A DNA stretch of 64,000 bases. Origin: Phycomyces blakesleeanus NRRL 1555(-) (Eukaryota > Mucoromycota > Mucoromycetes > Mucorales > Phycomycetaceae). Each line of letters opens with the position of its first letter. Positions within the stretch are counted from its first letter, which is position 1. Location of the stretch: NCBI RefSeq assembly GCF_001638985.1, contig NW_017265150.1:620001-684000 (forward strand), given 5' to 3'. Of the stretch, positions 24,663-35,980 are shown piece by piece. The notes beneath the pieces were generated by a model. The model was not told the DNA's origin and searched no databases. It saw only the letters and a list, made by a program, of their open reading frames with translations. The position numbers were made by a program, and so were the translations under genes.

Positions 24663-25685
24663 TATCTAGCAGCAGTAACTCTTAAAAACCAAAGAGAACA
24701 ATACAATCCTACTACCCGATTATTATTATTATTATCATCTTATTGCTTTATTCACAGTAAAACTAAAACCAAAGAAAAATGATATATGTACAAAGAACAT
24801 AATTACTTTCTATATCTTTCTATCTATATCTATATATTCAAATCTTTTGTTATAAGTAATATGTGTATGTTTACCTATAGTTCTACAGATACTGTTTTAT
24901 ATTCAATTATTGTCATAGCGCTAAATCCTCGTATATTCTTCATTAAAGAAAAAGAAAGGAAAAAGAAAGAGAATACTATAATGAAAGTAGCATAAAATTT
25001 CATTTTAATGTAACCACTACATATTCTCTTGGGATTTTTAAATATACTTCCAAAGTTTTTTTTAAAAGTAGTCGGTCAATAATAAGTAAGTTTCTATCTT
25101 TATTGTCTCATTGATTTCCATACAGCGTTTTAATGGTATAATTACCATAAGAGTATATATAATTTTAGGCTTACTTGACTACAAAATTTTGACATTACTG
25201 ACTGATCCAATACAGCATCGAGAATTCTAGTCCATACGCATGCTCTTTACAGCACGATGTCAATGCTTTCCGAGAAACTTACACTAGATAGGAGGTTAGT
25301 CGAATAATTTTCTTTAAAGTAATAGTCGAATACAATACATCAATAAATGAAAGCTTTATTTTTGAAGCTATATAAGCAAACTAGAGTAATATAGTTGTAC
25401 TATTATTATAATTCTTGTTGTTGTTGTGTCCACACTCTAGACAAATTTACATCAAAAATGATGAATAATGGTAATAAACCCTCGCTAACCAATCAATCAA
25501 TCGAGTATTAGAACTGGATACATGTAATTGCTTTAGAGTATATATATATATATATAAGATACGGCTTTATAACGTAGTATAATGTATTCGTAACCATGCC
25601 ACAGTTTATATGAATACATAAAGAAAATCTCGTTCTTGAAAATGAAAGTAACCAAACAACAGCATTGATTATATACCAATTGATC
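24663..25685. other. AT-rich spacer
   Basis: 3' region of the protease and of the cyclophilin, whose 3' ends face each other. TA runs near 25540-25555. No gene seen. Confidence 0.4.
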
Positions 25686-26844
25686 TTAATCGACACGGGC
25701 ATGAACAATACGGACAGAATCCTTGGGCCTATTGATCAAACATCTGTCAGTATGCGCGCTCACATACACACATCCACTCAGTCTCATTTTGTACCTGTCA
25801 TTGGAATCCACAGGGACTAGACCCATTCTCTTGACAATGTTCATTCCATCGCTTATACGACCAAAAATCGTGTGTTTTCCTAATGATAATAAAAACACAT
25901 GTTCACTCCCTCTCTCACTCTCATCAAAACATTCGCATGTAAAAAAACCTTACCATCCAACCACGGTGTAGGGGCAAGTGTAATGAAGAACTAACACAAT
26001 CCGGCATTAAAATCCTATTCTCTCTTTAATCTTTAAACTTACCTGGGATCCATTAGTGTTGGGGCCAGAGTTGGCCATGCTTAGGATACCAGCACCAGTA
26101 TGCTTAAGATCAGGGTGAATTTCATCCTCAAACTTGTTTCTAAATATCATCATGTATATATATATCAAAACCTCATTTTCGTTTCTTTCCCTCAAACTCC
26201 TCCAAAAAAAAGTGTTTTCTTACCCATAAATCGAGGCTCCTCCGCGACCTGTTCCTGTAGGATCACCACCTAAAACCACAAACACAAACATGTTGGTGAA
26301 CCCCATTCCATTATCTTTCCCTTGGTCTCAAAGATCGAGTCTTGCCTTGAATCATGAAGTCCTGTCAGTTTATGTAAGCCATTGGGTGATTACAATGAAT
26401 CAAGATTTTCACTTTGAGCGTGCTGACATGAACTTACGGCAATAATACGATGGAACTATGTATATGTACGTTTGTGTGTATTCATGTGTGTATATATATT
26501 CCGAGATGATTCGATTAGTGTTCAGTTCATCGGCTTCAATGGTAATCCTTACACTAATTCCATCGTAGTAGCCACGCTTAGCCTGAATGAGATGAAGAAA
26601 GAGAAAAAAAAGAAAATCAGCTGGATTGTTAATTTAATCTAATTAAAGCCAATTCTACATACAAGTTCGTAAAAATTGGTACATGTCCTATTTATGGATT
26701 ACGTTGTGTCATTAACAGATCATCACAATTTAAGCTTTTTTTTTTTTCTTATGCAATTTACTTTGGTGCATGATCCCAATAGAGTTCGATCTGAACTACG
26801 CCCATTGAGGTTTCGAACACAATGTTTCCACGTTGTTTGGACAT
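25686..26844 (-). CDS. CYP1: Cyclophilin peptidyl-prolyl isomerase, PPIL1/CYP1-type
   Basis: Ten exons: 26762-26844, 26663-26687, 26553-26582, 26438-26455, 26346-26361, 26224-26269, 26043-26139, 25954-25990, 25795-25879 and 25686-25728. Together they give 480 nt and 159 aa in a continuous frame. Landmarks are [31 protein letters not shown] then [16 protein letters not shown] (catalytic Arg, Phe, Met, Gln), [29 protein letters not shown] (Trp and His) and the FGRISDG loop. Length and the [13 protein letters not shown] signatures fit the single-domain spliceosomal PPIL1 group. Exons are as short as 16 and 18 nt. Intron 5 uses a GC donor (GCAAGA). The gene lies head-to-head with the FHA gene. 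An out-of-frame upstream ATG at 26962 could form a uORF if transcription starts that far up. Confidence 0.92.
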
Positions 26845-27062
26845 TAGATTTTACACAAACCAAAAAACAAAAAGAAGGGTAGATAGAAAGAAAGAGATTT
26901 AATGCTTTGCAAACAAACGCGACCTTTTCTTGGGTGTACTTAACTTCTGAGTTTGGATTCATGACGTGTTTTTAAAGATCCCTTTTCTCCTCTTTCTCTC
27001 TTTATCTAACTGACTTGCTTATTTTTCTTTTCTTTTTTTTTTTTAAAAAAAGTTTATTTTAC
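26845..27062. promoter_or_regulatory. Shared divergent promoter of cyclophilin and FHA genes
   Basis: Only 218 bp separate the two start codons, which point away from each other, so both promoters must lie or overlap here. T-rich tracts sit just upstream of the FHA ATG. No specific factor site is claimed. Confidence 0.6.
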
Positions 27063-28206
27063 ATGTCATCACCACACCAAAAAATCCGTAGTCAACATCG
27101 ATCGCGCTCTAGATCACCTCGGTACAGAAATTCTAGATCGCCACCTCGTCTTCGAGAATCTCGGCAAACATCTCGTTCTCGTTCTCGTTCTCCAGTCCGT
27201 CGTTCATCACATCAGCGGCGTAACTCTAATGATCGACAGGATCGCAGACCAGAGAGAGGAGGAGGAGGTCGAGGAAGAAAATACGAGTGGGGACGATCCG
27301 GAGATAATGAATCCAGAGAAGAGAAAGAAGAACCTGTGCAAGAGAAACAGGAACCAAATTTTGGATTGTCTGGAAAACTTGCATCCGAAACCAATACCTT
27401 GAAAGGTGTCGAATTAAAGTACAATGAACCTCCTGAAGCAGCAAAACCTAAACAGCAGTGGCGCTTTTATGTATTTAAGGGAGACGAGCAGATTGGTAAC
27501 TATAGATTATTATTATTTTTTGGCTCAGAACACATATACACTTTGTACATGTAATTCAGCTTTGATCTATTAATACCAGTACTAGCTACTAGTACAAATA
27601 GTAATTGATTCGTATTGCTGTTAACACAAAACGTTTAACAAACTTTTTTTTACAAAAAATAGAATTACTTCATATACATCGTCAAAGTGCATTTTTGATA
27701 GGACGTGACCGTGTGGTATGTGACAGCAAGAATATATATATATATAGTTTTATTTTACAAGTACTAAAATAATAGACTTTGGCTTGATTTTAAGGTAGTA
27801 GATATTCCCGTAGATCATCCTTCATGTTCCAAGCAGCATGCTGTTCTCCAGTTTAGACGTGTGGCCGAATCAGATCCTAAAAGTAATAACGTTCGTCATG
27901 TTGTAAAGTAAGTAAAAATAGAGATCGACTAGAACTAGAACTAGAACTAGAACTAGAACTAGAACTAGAACTGGGGCTGGGGCAAAATGATTAACACTGA
28001 ACTTTGGCGTGTTATTATTATTTGTTATTATTAGGCCATTTGTTATTGATCTTGAGTCTACCAACGGAACTTTCCTTAACGGGACCCGTATTCCAAGCAC
28101 ACGATATGTAGAACTTCGCCTTAAGGATGTCCTCAAGTTTGGTAATTCTACTAGAGAATATGTTTTACTTCACAGTGAAGCTGGTGGGGAATTATCGTCT
28201 AGTTGA
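27063..28206 (+). CDS. PML1: FHA-domain protein, SNIP1/Pml1 (RES complex) type
   Basis: Four exons: 27063-27495, 27663-27715, 27795-27907 and 28035-28206, giving 256 aa in frame with GT-AG introns of 167, 79 and 127 nt. The N-terminal ~70 residues are an RS-rich tail (RSRSRSP repeats), then an acidic/basic linker. The FHA domain starts near WRFYVFKGDEQI and includes LIGRDRV, the phosphothreonine-loop region HPSCSKQHAVLQFR, and DLESTNGTFLNGTRI near the C-terminus. An RS tail plus C-terminal FHA is the SNIP1/Pml1/DAWDLE layout; in yeast Pml1 is a subunit of the RES pre-mRNA retention and splicing complex. Cellular place: nucleus. It shares a 218-bp divergent promoter with the cyclophilin. Intron 3 holds a hexamer repeat. 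Confidence 0.9.
27928..27972. repeat. (CTAGAA)n array in intron 3 of the FHA gene
   Basis: About seven perfect hexamer units close to the GTAAGT donor. Confidence 0.9.
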
Positions 28207-28510
28207 ACAAGAAGAGTAGAAAAAGAAAAAATCCTCGGCAACAAAACAAAAACAAAAAAGACAAAATGGAATCTTCTTGGTCTGTTGGTATCATCTTTGA
28301 CTTTTAAGAAAAGGCTCAGCGCTACTGCTATTACTATTTTGTATAAAAACATTGGGTCATAATAGACATACTTCTTTAAATTTAGGCTTGTGCTCTGTGT
28401 AAATTACCTGGAATAAAATAAATAAATAAAATCATAATGTTTAAAATCCAATTACAGTTTTTCTTTTCGTTTCTTTTCTTTATGTTGATATAGGTGGGTC
28501 ACAGGGCTAC

Positions 28511-28544
<34 letters not shown>

Positions 28545-29870
28545 GTATATGTGTATGTATGTACCTGTGTGAATAATGCTCTTGGCAGTCTCACAAGAAT
28601 ATTTCGAGGGTACTGCAGCTTAGATTGATTGACTGATCGATTGATTTATTTATTTTCTCCAAATATATATATGTATATATATATATACTATTCATGTATA
28701 AAACTTATTATTCAAATACCCTAATCTTATAATTTGTGAGTATGTTTGTTGTACGAGGAATAGCCATGGGATATATGGCTCAGATATATTGTGAATCTCG
28801 GAGGAACATATTGCTCAGTAATATAGACTACTTGGAGTAATTGCCAAAAGATATTTGAATAAAGAAACGCGATTATTGTTGCTGTGGTTTTTGTTTATTT
28901 AATTGTGAATATGAATATGAATATGAATATGAATATATATACAGCTAAGTGTTTGGGACTTGACTTTAACAAGTATATTTGCTTATATGATTTCTGATTT
29001 CTGATTTCTGATTTCGGTGCTTGTTAGTGTCTTTGGTTTTGTTGCTGAGCAATAGGCTCGATATGAGCTCACAAACAAACGGGATCCTAAAAAAAAAAAC
29101 AAGATATGCTTACAAACAAGGTGATAGTATATATGAGTAATGTATATTCGGAACTAGTACGGATTATATATATATATCTCTTGCTGCTGTTTGTATCTCC
29201 TATACTCAGAAACTGAAAATAATATTCTTGTAATGGATACAATACGACATATTAATTTTATATAATCAAAATCTTGTTCAAGCAGTATTATTATGTTTTG
29301 TTTCAAATTAACAGTTCACTAATAGTTGCAATAGATAGTAGTAATAGTAAGCCAAAGTAAATGAACATTTTCAAATTTGACTGCAATTATTTTGAACTCA
29401 AAAACTATATGTTTATTTATATAAGCTCCAATATTAATCATAATTAAAAGAAAGCTCCCCTGTTTCTTTCTTTCTTATTTTATTACAATAGATATGCTTA
29501 TTAATAAATACGCGTCTTTCTTCTTTAGTTTTCCTATCACACCAAATAACCTCCTCCTTTTTATTATTTTGTATTATTTTAGTCGGTTAATAAATTGTAA
29601 TTATAATTCTTCACTCTTTTTTGACACTGTGCAACACCACGCGACTTCAAGTGGTGTATAAGACTCAAAGTTAGAGTGCTTAATGGGATATCCACCAAAA
29701 AAATTATAATCTATTTTGATACTCGGCTATTGTTTGGTAGAGTTGGGAATACAAATAGCCGCCTATTTCGGGTTCTAGGATGTTTTAACCCCTTGGTAAG
29801 TTGTGTGTAATTTTACAGATATCAACAAGTTTGTTAAATACAATAATTTTATTGATTGATTGATAATAAC

Positions 29871-29915
<45 letters not shown>

Positions 29916-30044
29916 GCGGAATGTACATGTGATGATGAAAGATATAAGCTGCTAAGAAAGAGAGAGAAAAGTGGAATGAATGATGCTAATACAAAAATTC
30001 GATTGAATGAAATATGGAATACAAAAGAGAGACAAGGAGGATCT
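28207..30044. other. AT-rich spacer with simple repeats
   Basis: TA and GTAT arrays at 28506-28560, GAATAT units at 28907-28935, TTTCTGA units at 28987-29013 and (TA)n at 29871-29910. The sequence near 29630-29665 can form a small hairpin (CACCACGC...GTGGTG). No gene recognised. Confidence 0.4.
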
Positions 30045-30887
30045 TTAAACTGAGAAATGACGTTGCAGAGGCACATCAAACTCAAGAAACTGTTCAAAGG
30101 CAGTAGAGCGTTTGTCATCATAATATCTTTCAATATTTCCGGTTTCTGGGGGCATTATATTATCATAGATGTATTCAATGGGCGGTGCGGGATGGAGATG
30201 CATAAATCCACGCCACTCCTCTTGGGCTTGTCGAGATTTGGAAGAGCCCAGTACGACGGTGAAAGATTGAGGAAAAGCCGCGTCGGTTAGAATCAAGCTA
30301 TCCTTGTCGTCCGAAAGTGCTTCTAGCCGGACCTGGTTCTTGTAATCAAATCTGGCCATCTCCTTTGTACCGTCGTAGGCATTGTCCTCATACCACCACA
30401 CTGGAGATACTATCTGGCGGACGTCGACATCAATTTCAAGTGTCCTAATGGTCTCACAATCTGGATCATTTGTCTGGATACTCGATGTCAACGGTATGGA
30501 CCGACCCCGATTGGGTTTTTTGGCAAATGAGATATTACATGATCCCAAACTTGCGTTGAGAGGCAGAAGACATGTGGTGCTGGTCAATGCTGCTTGTGTG
30601 AGCATAATCTGGCTCTGAGCATCAAACTGAGTCCATTCGTTTCTGTAAGGAGAATCTGCAATGAGCGATGTACGGAAATACCAGACGGCCTCTAGTGTCC
30701 GGAAGATGCCTCGGCCTTCATTGCTCGTATCTTCGGTTGGTGTTCGAGGGAACGAAGAAGCTGACGAGTTACTAGAAGTATTTCCGAGGGATTGAGGGGA
30801 TTGTGTTTGGTTTGGTTGCGCTAGAAGTTTGGCATTTCGTGTCTTTTTGCCAATTTTGAGTCTGCCAAAGAAAGATCCTTTACCCAT
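30045..30887 (-). CDS. Protein with two WWE-like domains, 280 aa
   Basis: Single exon from ATG 30887. The first ~60 residues are basic then Ser/Asn/Gln-rich (starting MGKGSFFGRLKIGKK; a Gly-2 could be a lipidation site but no full signal is evident). Two similar modules follow: EAVWYFRTSL...EWTQFDAQSQIMLTQA (~67-105) and SPVWWYEDNAYDGTKEMARFDYK...VRLEAL (~165-195). Both begin with a Trp-aromatic pair and end in a Gln/Asn-rich strand, the pattern of WWE domains, which bind ADP-ribose or mediate ubiquitin-ligase contacts. No RING, HECT or PARP domain is present. The C-terminal stretch (PPIEYIYDNIMPP) is conserved-looking but unassigned. Similar stand-alone WWE-like proteins occur in Mucoromycota; function unknown. 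Confidence 0.7.
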   Translation of the reverse strand: MGKGSFFGRLKIGKKTRNAKLLAQPNQTQSPQSLGNTSSNSSASSFPRTPTEDTSNEGRGIFRTLEAVWYFRTSLIADSPYRNEWTQFDAQSQIMLTQAALTSTTCLLPLNASLGSCNISFAKKPNRGRSIPLTSSIQTNDPDCETIRTLEIDVDVRQIVSPVWWYEDNAYDGTKEMARFDYKNQVRLEALSDDKDSLILTDAAFPQSFTVVLGSSKSRQAQEEWRGFMHLHPAPPIEYIYDNIMPPETGNIERYYDDKRSTAFEQFLEFDVPLQRHFSV

Positions 30888-31493
30888 GATAGAAGCAAAT
30901 TATACACACTTGTTTGTATATAAGATTGTGTGATTTTTGGAGTATTAAAAAAGAAAAAGCGTAAAAAATGGAAAATATAAGCTTTCAAAGGATGTTTAAC
31001 AATAGAGAACAGTAGATAGAAAGTAAGATTTTACAACTTTACTTTTATACCAAAAAAAAATTAATAAAAAAAAATTTATACAAGTAAAATCGGAATCCTA
31101 ATAACTTTATCGCTGGTTGTCTTTTTTTTTTCCTTTACAGAGAGAGAGTACCAACGTTTCGTATTCTCGGGTGAGCAGGGCTTTTTTTTTTGTATATAAA
31201 AAAAAAAAAAAAAAAACTCAAATAGACTTCTTGAGAAATTTCCGTTTTTTGACCAGGAGATTTTGACGTCTAAAATAGGCACTTGGCGGTAATCATAATA
31301 AGAAAAATAAATAAATATATAAGAAAAAAAGGTACACAATCTGCAATTGATATCTTGTCACTAATTCTTTGCCTTCAAAAGCAACAATAACCCCGATGTA
31401 CTTTTGCCAAATGTGAGGCGTTTAGGTAACCATCTACAGTTTAGTGCTTTATTGCTGTAGGACTTGTTAATTTAGCCTCTAGTTCGTTCAATC
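30888..31493. other. AT-rich spacer
   Basis: Promoter side of the WWE-like gene, with A-runs near 31050-31075 and 31195-31215. No gene. Confidence 0.4.
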
Positions 31494-31495
31494 TA

Positions 31496-32105
31496 CAGTG
31501 AGAACGGTAAATTTTGTCACTTTGAAAAATTAAATTGCACTTTCCAAAAAAATGATTGTCCCTTTATGGGGGTACTCAGTCAAGTTGTTCGAACAAAATC
31601 TTATGTGAATCTTAGCCAATGATATTATTTTGTAGTTGAGGACACCAAAAGACAAAATTCGTAAAAATATCACTGGTTTCATGCGATTTCTTTAAGGCAT
31701 CAATTGCTTGTTGCTTTGTACTGTATTTTGGTATATCAGATAGACAGAAAGAAGTGTTATATTAGTTTATTAAGTAGAAAGATAAAAACATTATCATATT
31801 GCATATAAAAAAGTAACGATTCAGCCAGTCAGAAAGCGGTACGTTTTTCGGTCAAAACTTGCTCGAAATTTGTTCTTCCAAAAAGACGTACAAATTTTGT
31901 TCGTTGCTATTACAACTTTAGCCCAATAATATTGCTTTCTTCATTTAAAAACTGTTCGAACAACTTGACTGAGTACCCCCTTTTTTGTGATATTTCTTTT
32001 ATTTCAAAAGGACAAAAATTCTAAACATAAAGGGACAATAATGTATTTTTTTTTGGTTATGGGCATTTAATTTCCTCAAAGTGACAAAATTTACCGTTCT
32101 CACTG
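31496..32105. mobile_element. Tc1/mariner-type MITE (outer element of a nest)
   Basis: Ends are CAGTGAGAACGGTAAATTTT and its complement, and the inverted repeat continues beyond 28 bp, with weaker pairing to ~75 bp (both arms reach ATTGTCCCTTTAT). TA flanks both ends (31494-31495 and 32106-32107). The middle is occupied by the element at 31568-31980; without it only ~200 bp remain. Confidence 0.85.
31568..31980. mobile_element. Inner TIR element, GGGGGTACTCAG family, deleted copy
   Basis: Inverted ends GGGGGTACTCAGTCAAGTTG are identical over about 28 bp. Both ends match the element at 42427-43168. On the minus strand a short frame reads PKYSTKQQAIDALKKSH, also present in the longer copy, so this 413-bp copy is an internally deleted derivative. 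I cannot define a clean target duplication. Confidence 0.8.
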
Positions 32106-32107
32106 TA

Positions 32108-33523
32108 CAACAAGGTACCACCTTAAAATGTATCGAGTTAGTTTAGTATTTATTGTCATTTAAAGTAATTCATGATGAGAGTATTATATTACTAAATAAA
32201 GATTATATTCCATTCTCAAAATGTGAGGTTTAGGGGTTGCGCAGCGCGATTTTTTTTTATTTTTTTGTTCTTGATCAAATCTAGGTACCAGGTTACACGT
32301 TCTCCAGTGCAGCTTGTGCAGCTTGTGCTAATTTTCTCTGCTGAGCCCTACTAGTTGAGGGTTATATACGTATTGAATCATCAATAAATACATATATAAT
32401 GTACCATGCTGAGTAGCCACATATATATGTATATGTGTGTGTAATACTGAGCCACCATCACTTATTTAGTCCTTCTATAGATATAGAATTAGGGATACAC
32501 ACAATCACATAAAGGGTGTATCAGATCCATTGTCCAATATTGCAAGAATAAATATGTGGCGATGTACATATACATATACGTGTGTATGTACACAGTAACC
32601 GCAGCTGTCTAAAACAAATCTATACGACGATAGACGGTAAGAGTTGCTCATATTTACTACGATATACTACTAGTTTACTTCTACTTCTGGTAACCAATTT
32701 GTATATATTACTTCCACCTCTTTACACTACACTATTACATATCTTCACAATTGTAACCTCCAGCTAAACGTGGCTCTTGGCTCCGAATCATCTACCTACT
32801 TTTTTTCTTCTCTTATTTTATATCCTGCTTACTCTCCGCAAATTCTCTGACTAAAATAGACTTTAGATACACGAGGGAATCGATCCCATAGAACCTGGGA
32901 CGATCCTAGAACCTGTGTCTATATAAAATACAATACTTATATATATATATATATTATTCTTATTATTCATGGTAACCTAGTAGTACCAAGATATAACGAA
33001 TTTTCTGCTCATCTATCAAATACACACGTACAATATGTATCAAAAAGAAACAACAATCTATTTTTTGGATCAATTAAAGAAGATTAGGTTGTGGCTTTCT
33101 TTCTTCTTTTTGGATCTGCACAGTCTTTTTGATTTTTCTTTTTTGTATATCAGTCGATAAAAAACCTAGAAGCTTACTTTAGCATAAGAATGATTCTTTG
33201 TCACTGCAATCACCTAAAATTGAACCTGACAAAGGACCCAAGTCCGTCTAATAGTCGAGCCCTAAATATCCGAATATAAAATACCTTTTAATAATATAAA
33301 AAATAAAAGATTTGTCAATTCACACTTGAAAATGTAAGGGTTGTTATTTGTTTCTCCGACTTGTCAAACAAAAACAAAAAAAAAACGTATACACTGTGGC
33401 AAACACTGTGGTAAATGGCAGCATTTATAACTCCGTACTCGTAGGTTCTTCAGCGAATGCGATTTGTGAGATTTCAGGCTACTCGATCTCTTTTATATTC
33501 TACTTTTTTTTTACCCCACCATG
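32108..33523. other. Spacer, no supported gene
   Basis: A GC-richer patch at 32225-32365 contains GTGCAGCTT tandem units and a CGCAGCGCG palindrome next to a T-run. It has no tRNA-like boxes that I can complete. The segment near 33380-33500 loosely resembles 18120-18240. No gene assigned. Confidence 0.35.
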
Positions 33524-34863
33524 TTTTTTGTAGTCAAAGTAAAACATCTTTTTCTTAGCCTTTTCAACCCATTGCAAAACTAAATACCAAGCTATTCAAA
33601 TCTAATGGCTTACCAGCGGTAGCTTGGGTGGGTCCTAAGCGGTAACCAGGACAAAATCTTTTTATCTTCGTTGAATTCTAGTCAGACTTTGTCTCAAACG
33701 ACGACCCTCCTAGAGATCTTCTTCTGCTTGTCTTCTGGCACTTACAATTTTAATGGTGCCGGTAAATCTATTAGGGTGGGGCTATATTAGCGAGAGTTTT
33801 CGACTTGCTTAAAGGTTCGAAGGGAAATCTGGGAGCACGAAAAATAGTGCTTGGAAGTACTAAATGTATCAAACAAACAAAGATCAAATTCATGCTTACA
33901 AAGTAGATATCTAAATACTACACCACTGGTTGTTTCATGACTATGTTTGTGAGATACAGACCAGTCTTTTACCATTAATGCAGAAGGTTAACCAAATTCA
34001 GAACTGATATTGCTTTCTAGACATTATTTAGCTTTGGATTGGTTAATATAGAAGGAAAGGCGAAACTTGCGAAATAAATCTTTGGTTGGTTTGAATTTTG
34101 GTATTTTCGTAAAATAAGCAGAGGATAGAGATAATTACAGTAATATAGGCATAGTCGTGACAATAAATAAGCTCACAATTTTATCTTGTCATTTCTGTTA
34201 TATAGAAGGCAGTGCTATGCTCAAACAGTAACAAAGAGACATCAGTAAAAATATTTTGCGTAATATATATGTCAAGATCGAATAATGGATTGCGTGATAA
34301 CTTGGTAAGAAATATGTATCTCATAAGTGCGAAGGTGTTGGTGACAATTGTGTGGACTTTAGCGACAAGGACTTGTAGAGGTCCAAGAAACTCAGGACTC
34401 CACCCCGTTGCCTTTATTGATGCCTTGACAGTAATGGCTCGGAATGGGGTAGCTTCGTTCATTGTCTTCTAATCCACAGTGGACTAGAGATATGAGGTTT
34501 GGGCAGTACTTTTGAAAGTGCCAATTTGTAGTGATATACTAAGATATCGGGTAAGTATATATGCTGCAGGTCAGTCAATAGATTACTTACAAGAGTAAAG
34601 AACAAAGGTATGTAGAGTTTAAAATTCTTGCCTGTCAATCGTGCCGTCTTTTATAGACTTTTATGTATGTGACTTTGACACATGAGAATATAGTATATAA
34701 TTGACCGGATAAATATAATGATTGATTGATATAAAGGAGAGCTGCCTAAAGATATTAATCATTTCATTATTATCCTGCAAATATATCAAAATAAAATTTA
34801 GTTCCTTGTATCTGTATTGGCGTCTTATATTCGTTGTTCTGAATTTTGTGTACCTATCACTAA
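33524..34863. repeat. Dispersed repeat, copy C (partial, interrupted)
   Basis: Same orientation as copy A, and matches A from about 7497 to 8833. It lacks the first ~125 bp of the full element. At the other end it is cut at TAA by a MITE insertion, and only a few repeat bases reappear after that MITE. Conserved minus-strand frames lie at 34181-34462 and 33787-33975. Confidence 0.85.
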
Positions 34864-35399
34864 GAGCATCTGCAGCGGTTACATTATCGAAAACATTATA
34901 TATAGTGTAGTATAGTCACCGGGGATTGAATACCAGTTAAAAACAGATTGCCAAATTGTGGTTACATTACAAAGGAACTATTTGGGCTTTTTGACTGTCT
35001 AAAGTTTCCAGTTTTTCACTGATGATTATGTTCATATTCTTTTTTCTAAAATTTATTTTATTGAACATTTGCTCTCTATATATGCATTAAAAATATGAAT
35101 TTAATAATTTCAATATTGTCAGATTAATAGTGAGCATAATTTGTGAGAATTTCTTTGCTCATTTCTATAGACTATTGTTCGTTTTAACAAAGGATGTGAG
35201 AGGGAAGAAAACGATTCAAAAAGATAATATCGATTTATAATGTAACACTACATGTAATGTTCCTGACCTTAAAAATGGACTACATTATCTATAATGTTGT
35301 CTGTAATGTAACCGCTGCAGACGATTTTTTAAGAACATTTCGGAATCTACATTAAAACAGTCGCAAAAATTAATTTTAATGTAACCGCTGCAGATGCTC
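34864..35399. mobile_element. Harbinger-like MITE 1 (TAA target duplication)
   Basis: The ends form a 23-bp perfect inverted repeat beginning GAGCATCTGCAGCGG. TAA flanks both sides (34861-34863 and 35400-35402), the usual PIF/Harbinger target. The right arm carries a second internal copy of CTGCAGCGGTTACATTA, and the hexamer ACATTA or its complement recurs about ten times. No coding capacity. Confidence 0.85.
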
Positions 35400-35409
35400 T
35401 AAAACCTAA

Positions 35410-35921
35410 GAGCATCCGTAGCAGTAGCACTTCAATTAGCAATAAATTGAGTGCTCATAAGCCACATCTGAGGTTTAAATCAGTAAAAATATTGAGGGTA
35501 AAATATCAGTAGCATAATAAAAAGAAGCATTTAGATAATTATACTATCTGGTATAGTCTTCTTCACTAGTAAAATTCATTATTATTAGACATTTTCTTTT
35601 ATATTTAATATAAAAAATACAAGTTAAATGTTCTCGAGACTATCAGCTTTGTAGTGAGCATAATTTTTGTGAGTTTTTGTAAGTGTTGCTATATACTATT
35701 ATTCGATTTAAAGAAAAAAATAACAAAGAAAAACGATTTAAATGCTCGGCAAGTTTTTAAAATGAGCATCTATTTCCATGCTCAAGGTCATAAAAATCAC
35801 GGAGCATGTAAATACATGCTGTCGGAAATGCTACTGCTGCAGAAGATTTTTTTGAAAAGCATTTACAAAAAGCACTTAAATCGGGAAAAACTAAATTTAA
35901 ATGCTACTGCTGCAGATGCTC
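35410..35921. mobile_element. Harbinger-like MITE 2 (TAA target duplication)
   Basis: Inverted ends are GAGCATCCGTAGCAGTAGCA (left) and GAGCATCTGCAGCAGTAGCA (right). TAA duplications lie at 35407-35409 and 35922-35924. It has the same internal plan as its neighbour ten bases away, but its repeated motif is GCATTT instead of ACATTA. Confidence 0.85.
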
Positions 35922-35980
35922 TAAGCGACAAGTAGAAATAAAGGAGGCACAGGACAAGTGAACGCGTCTTTATTTTTGGA

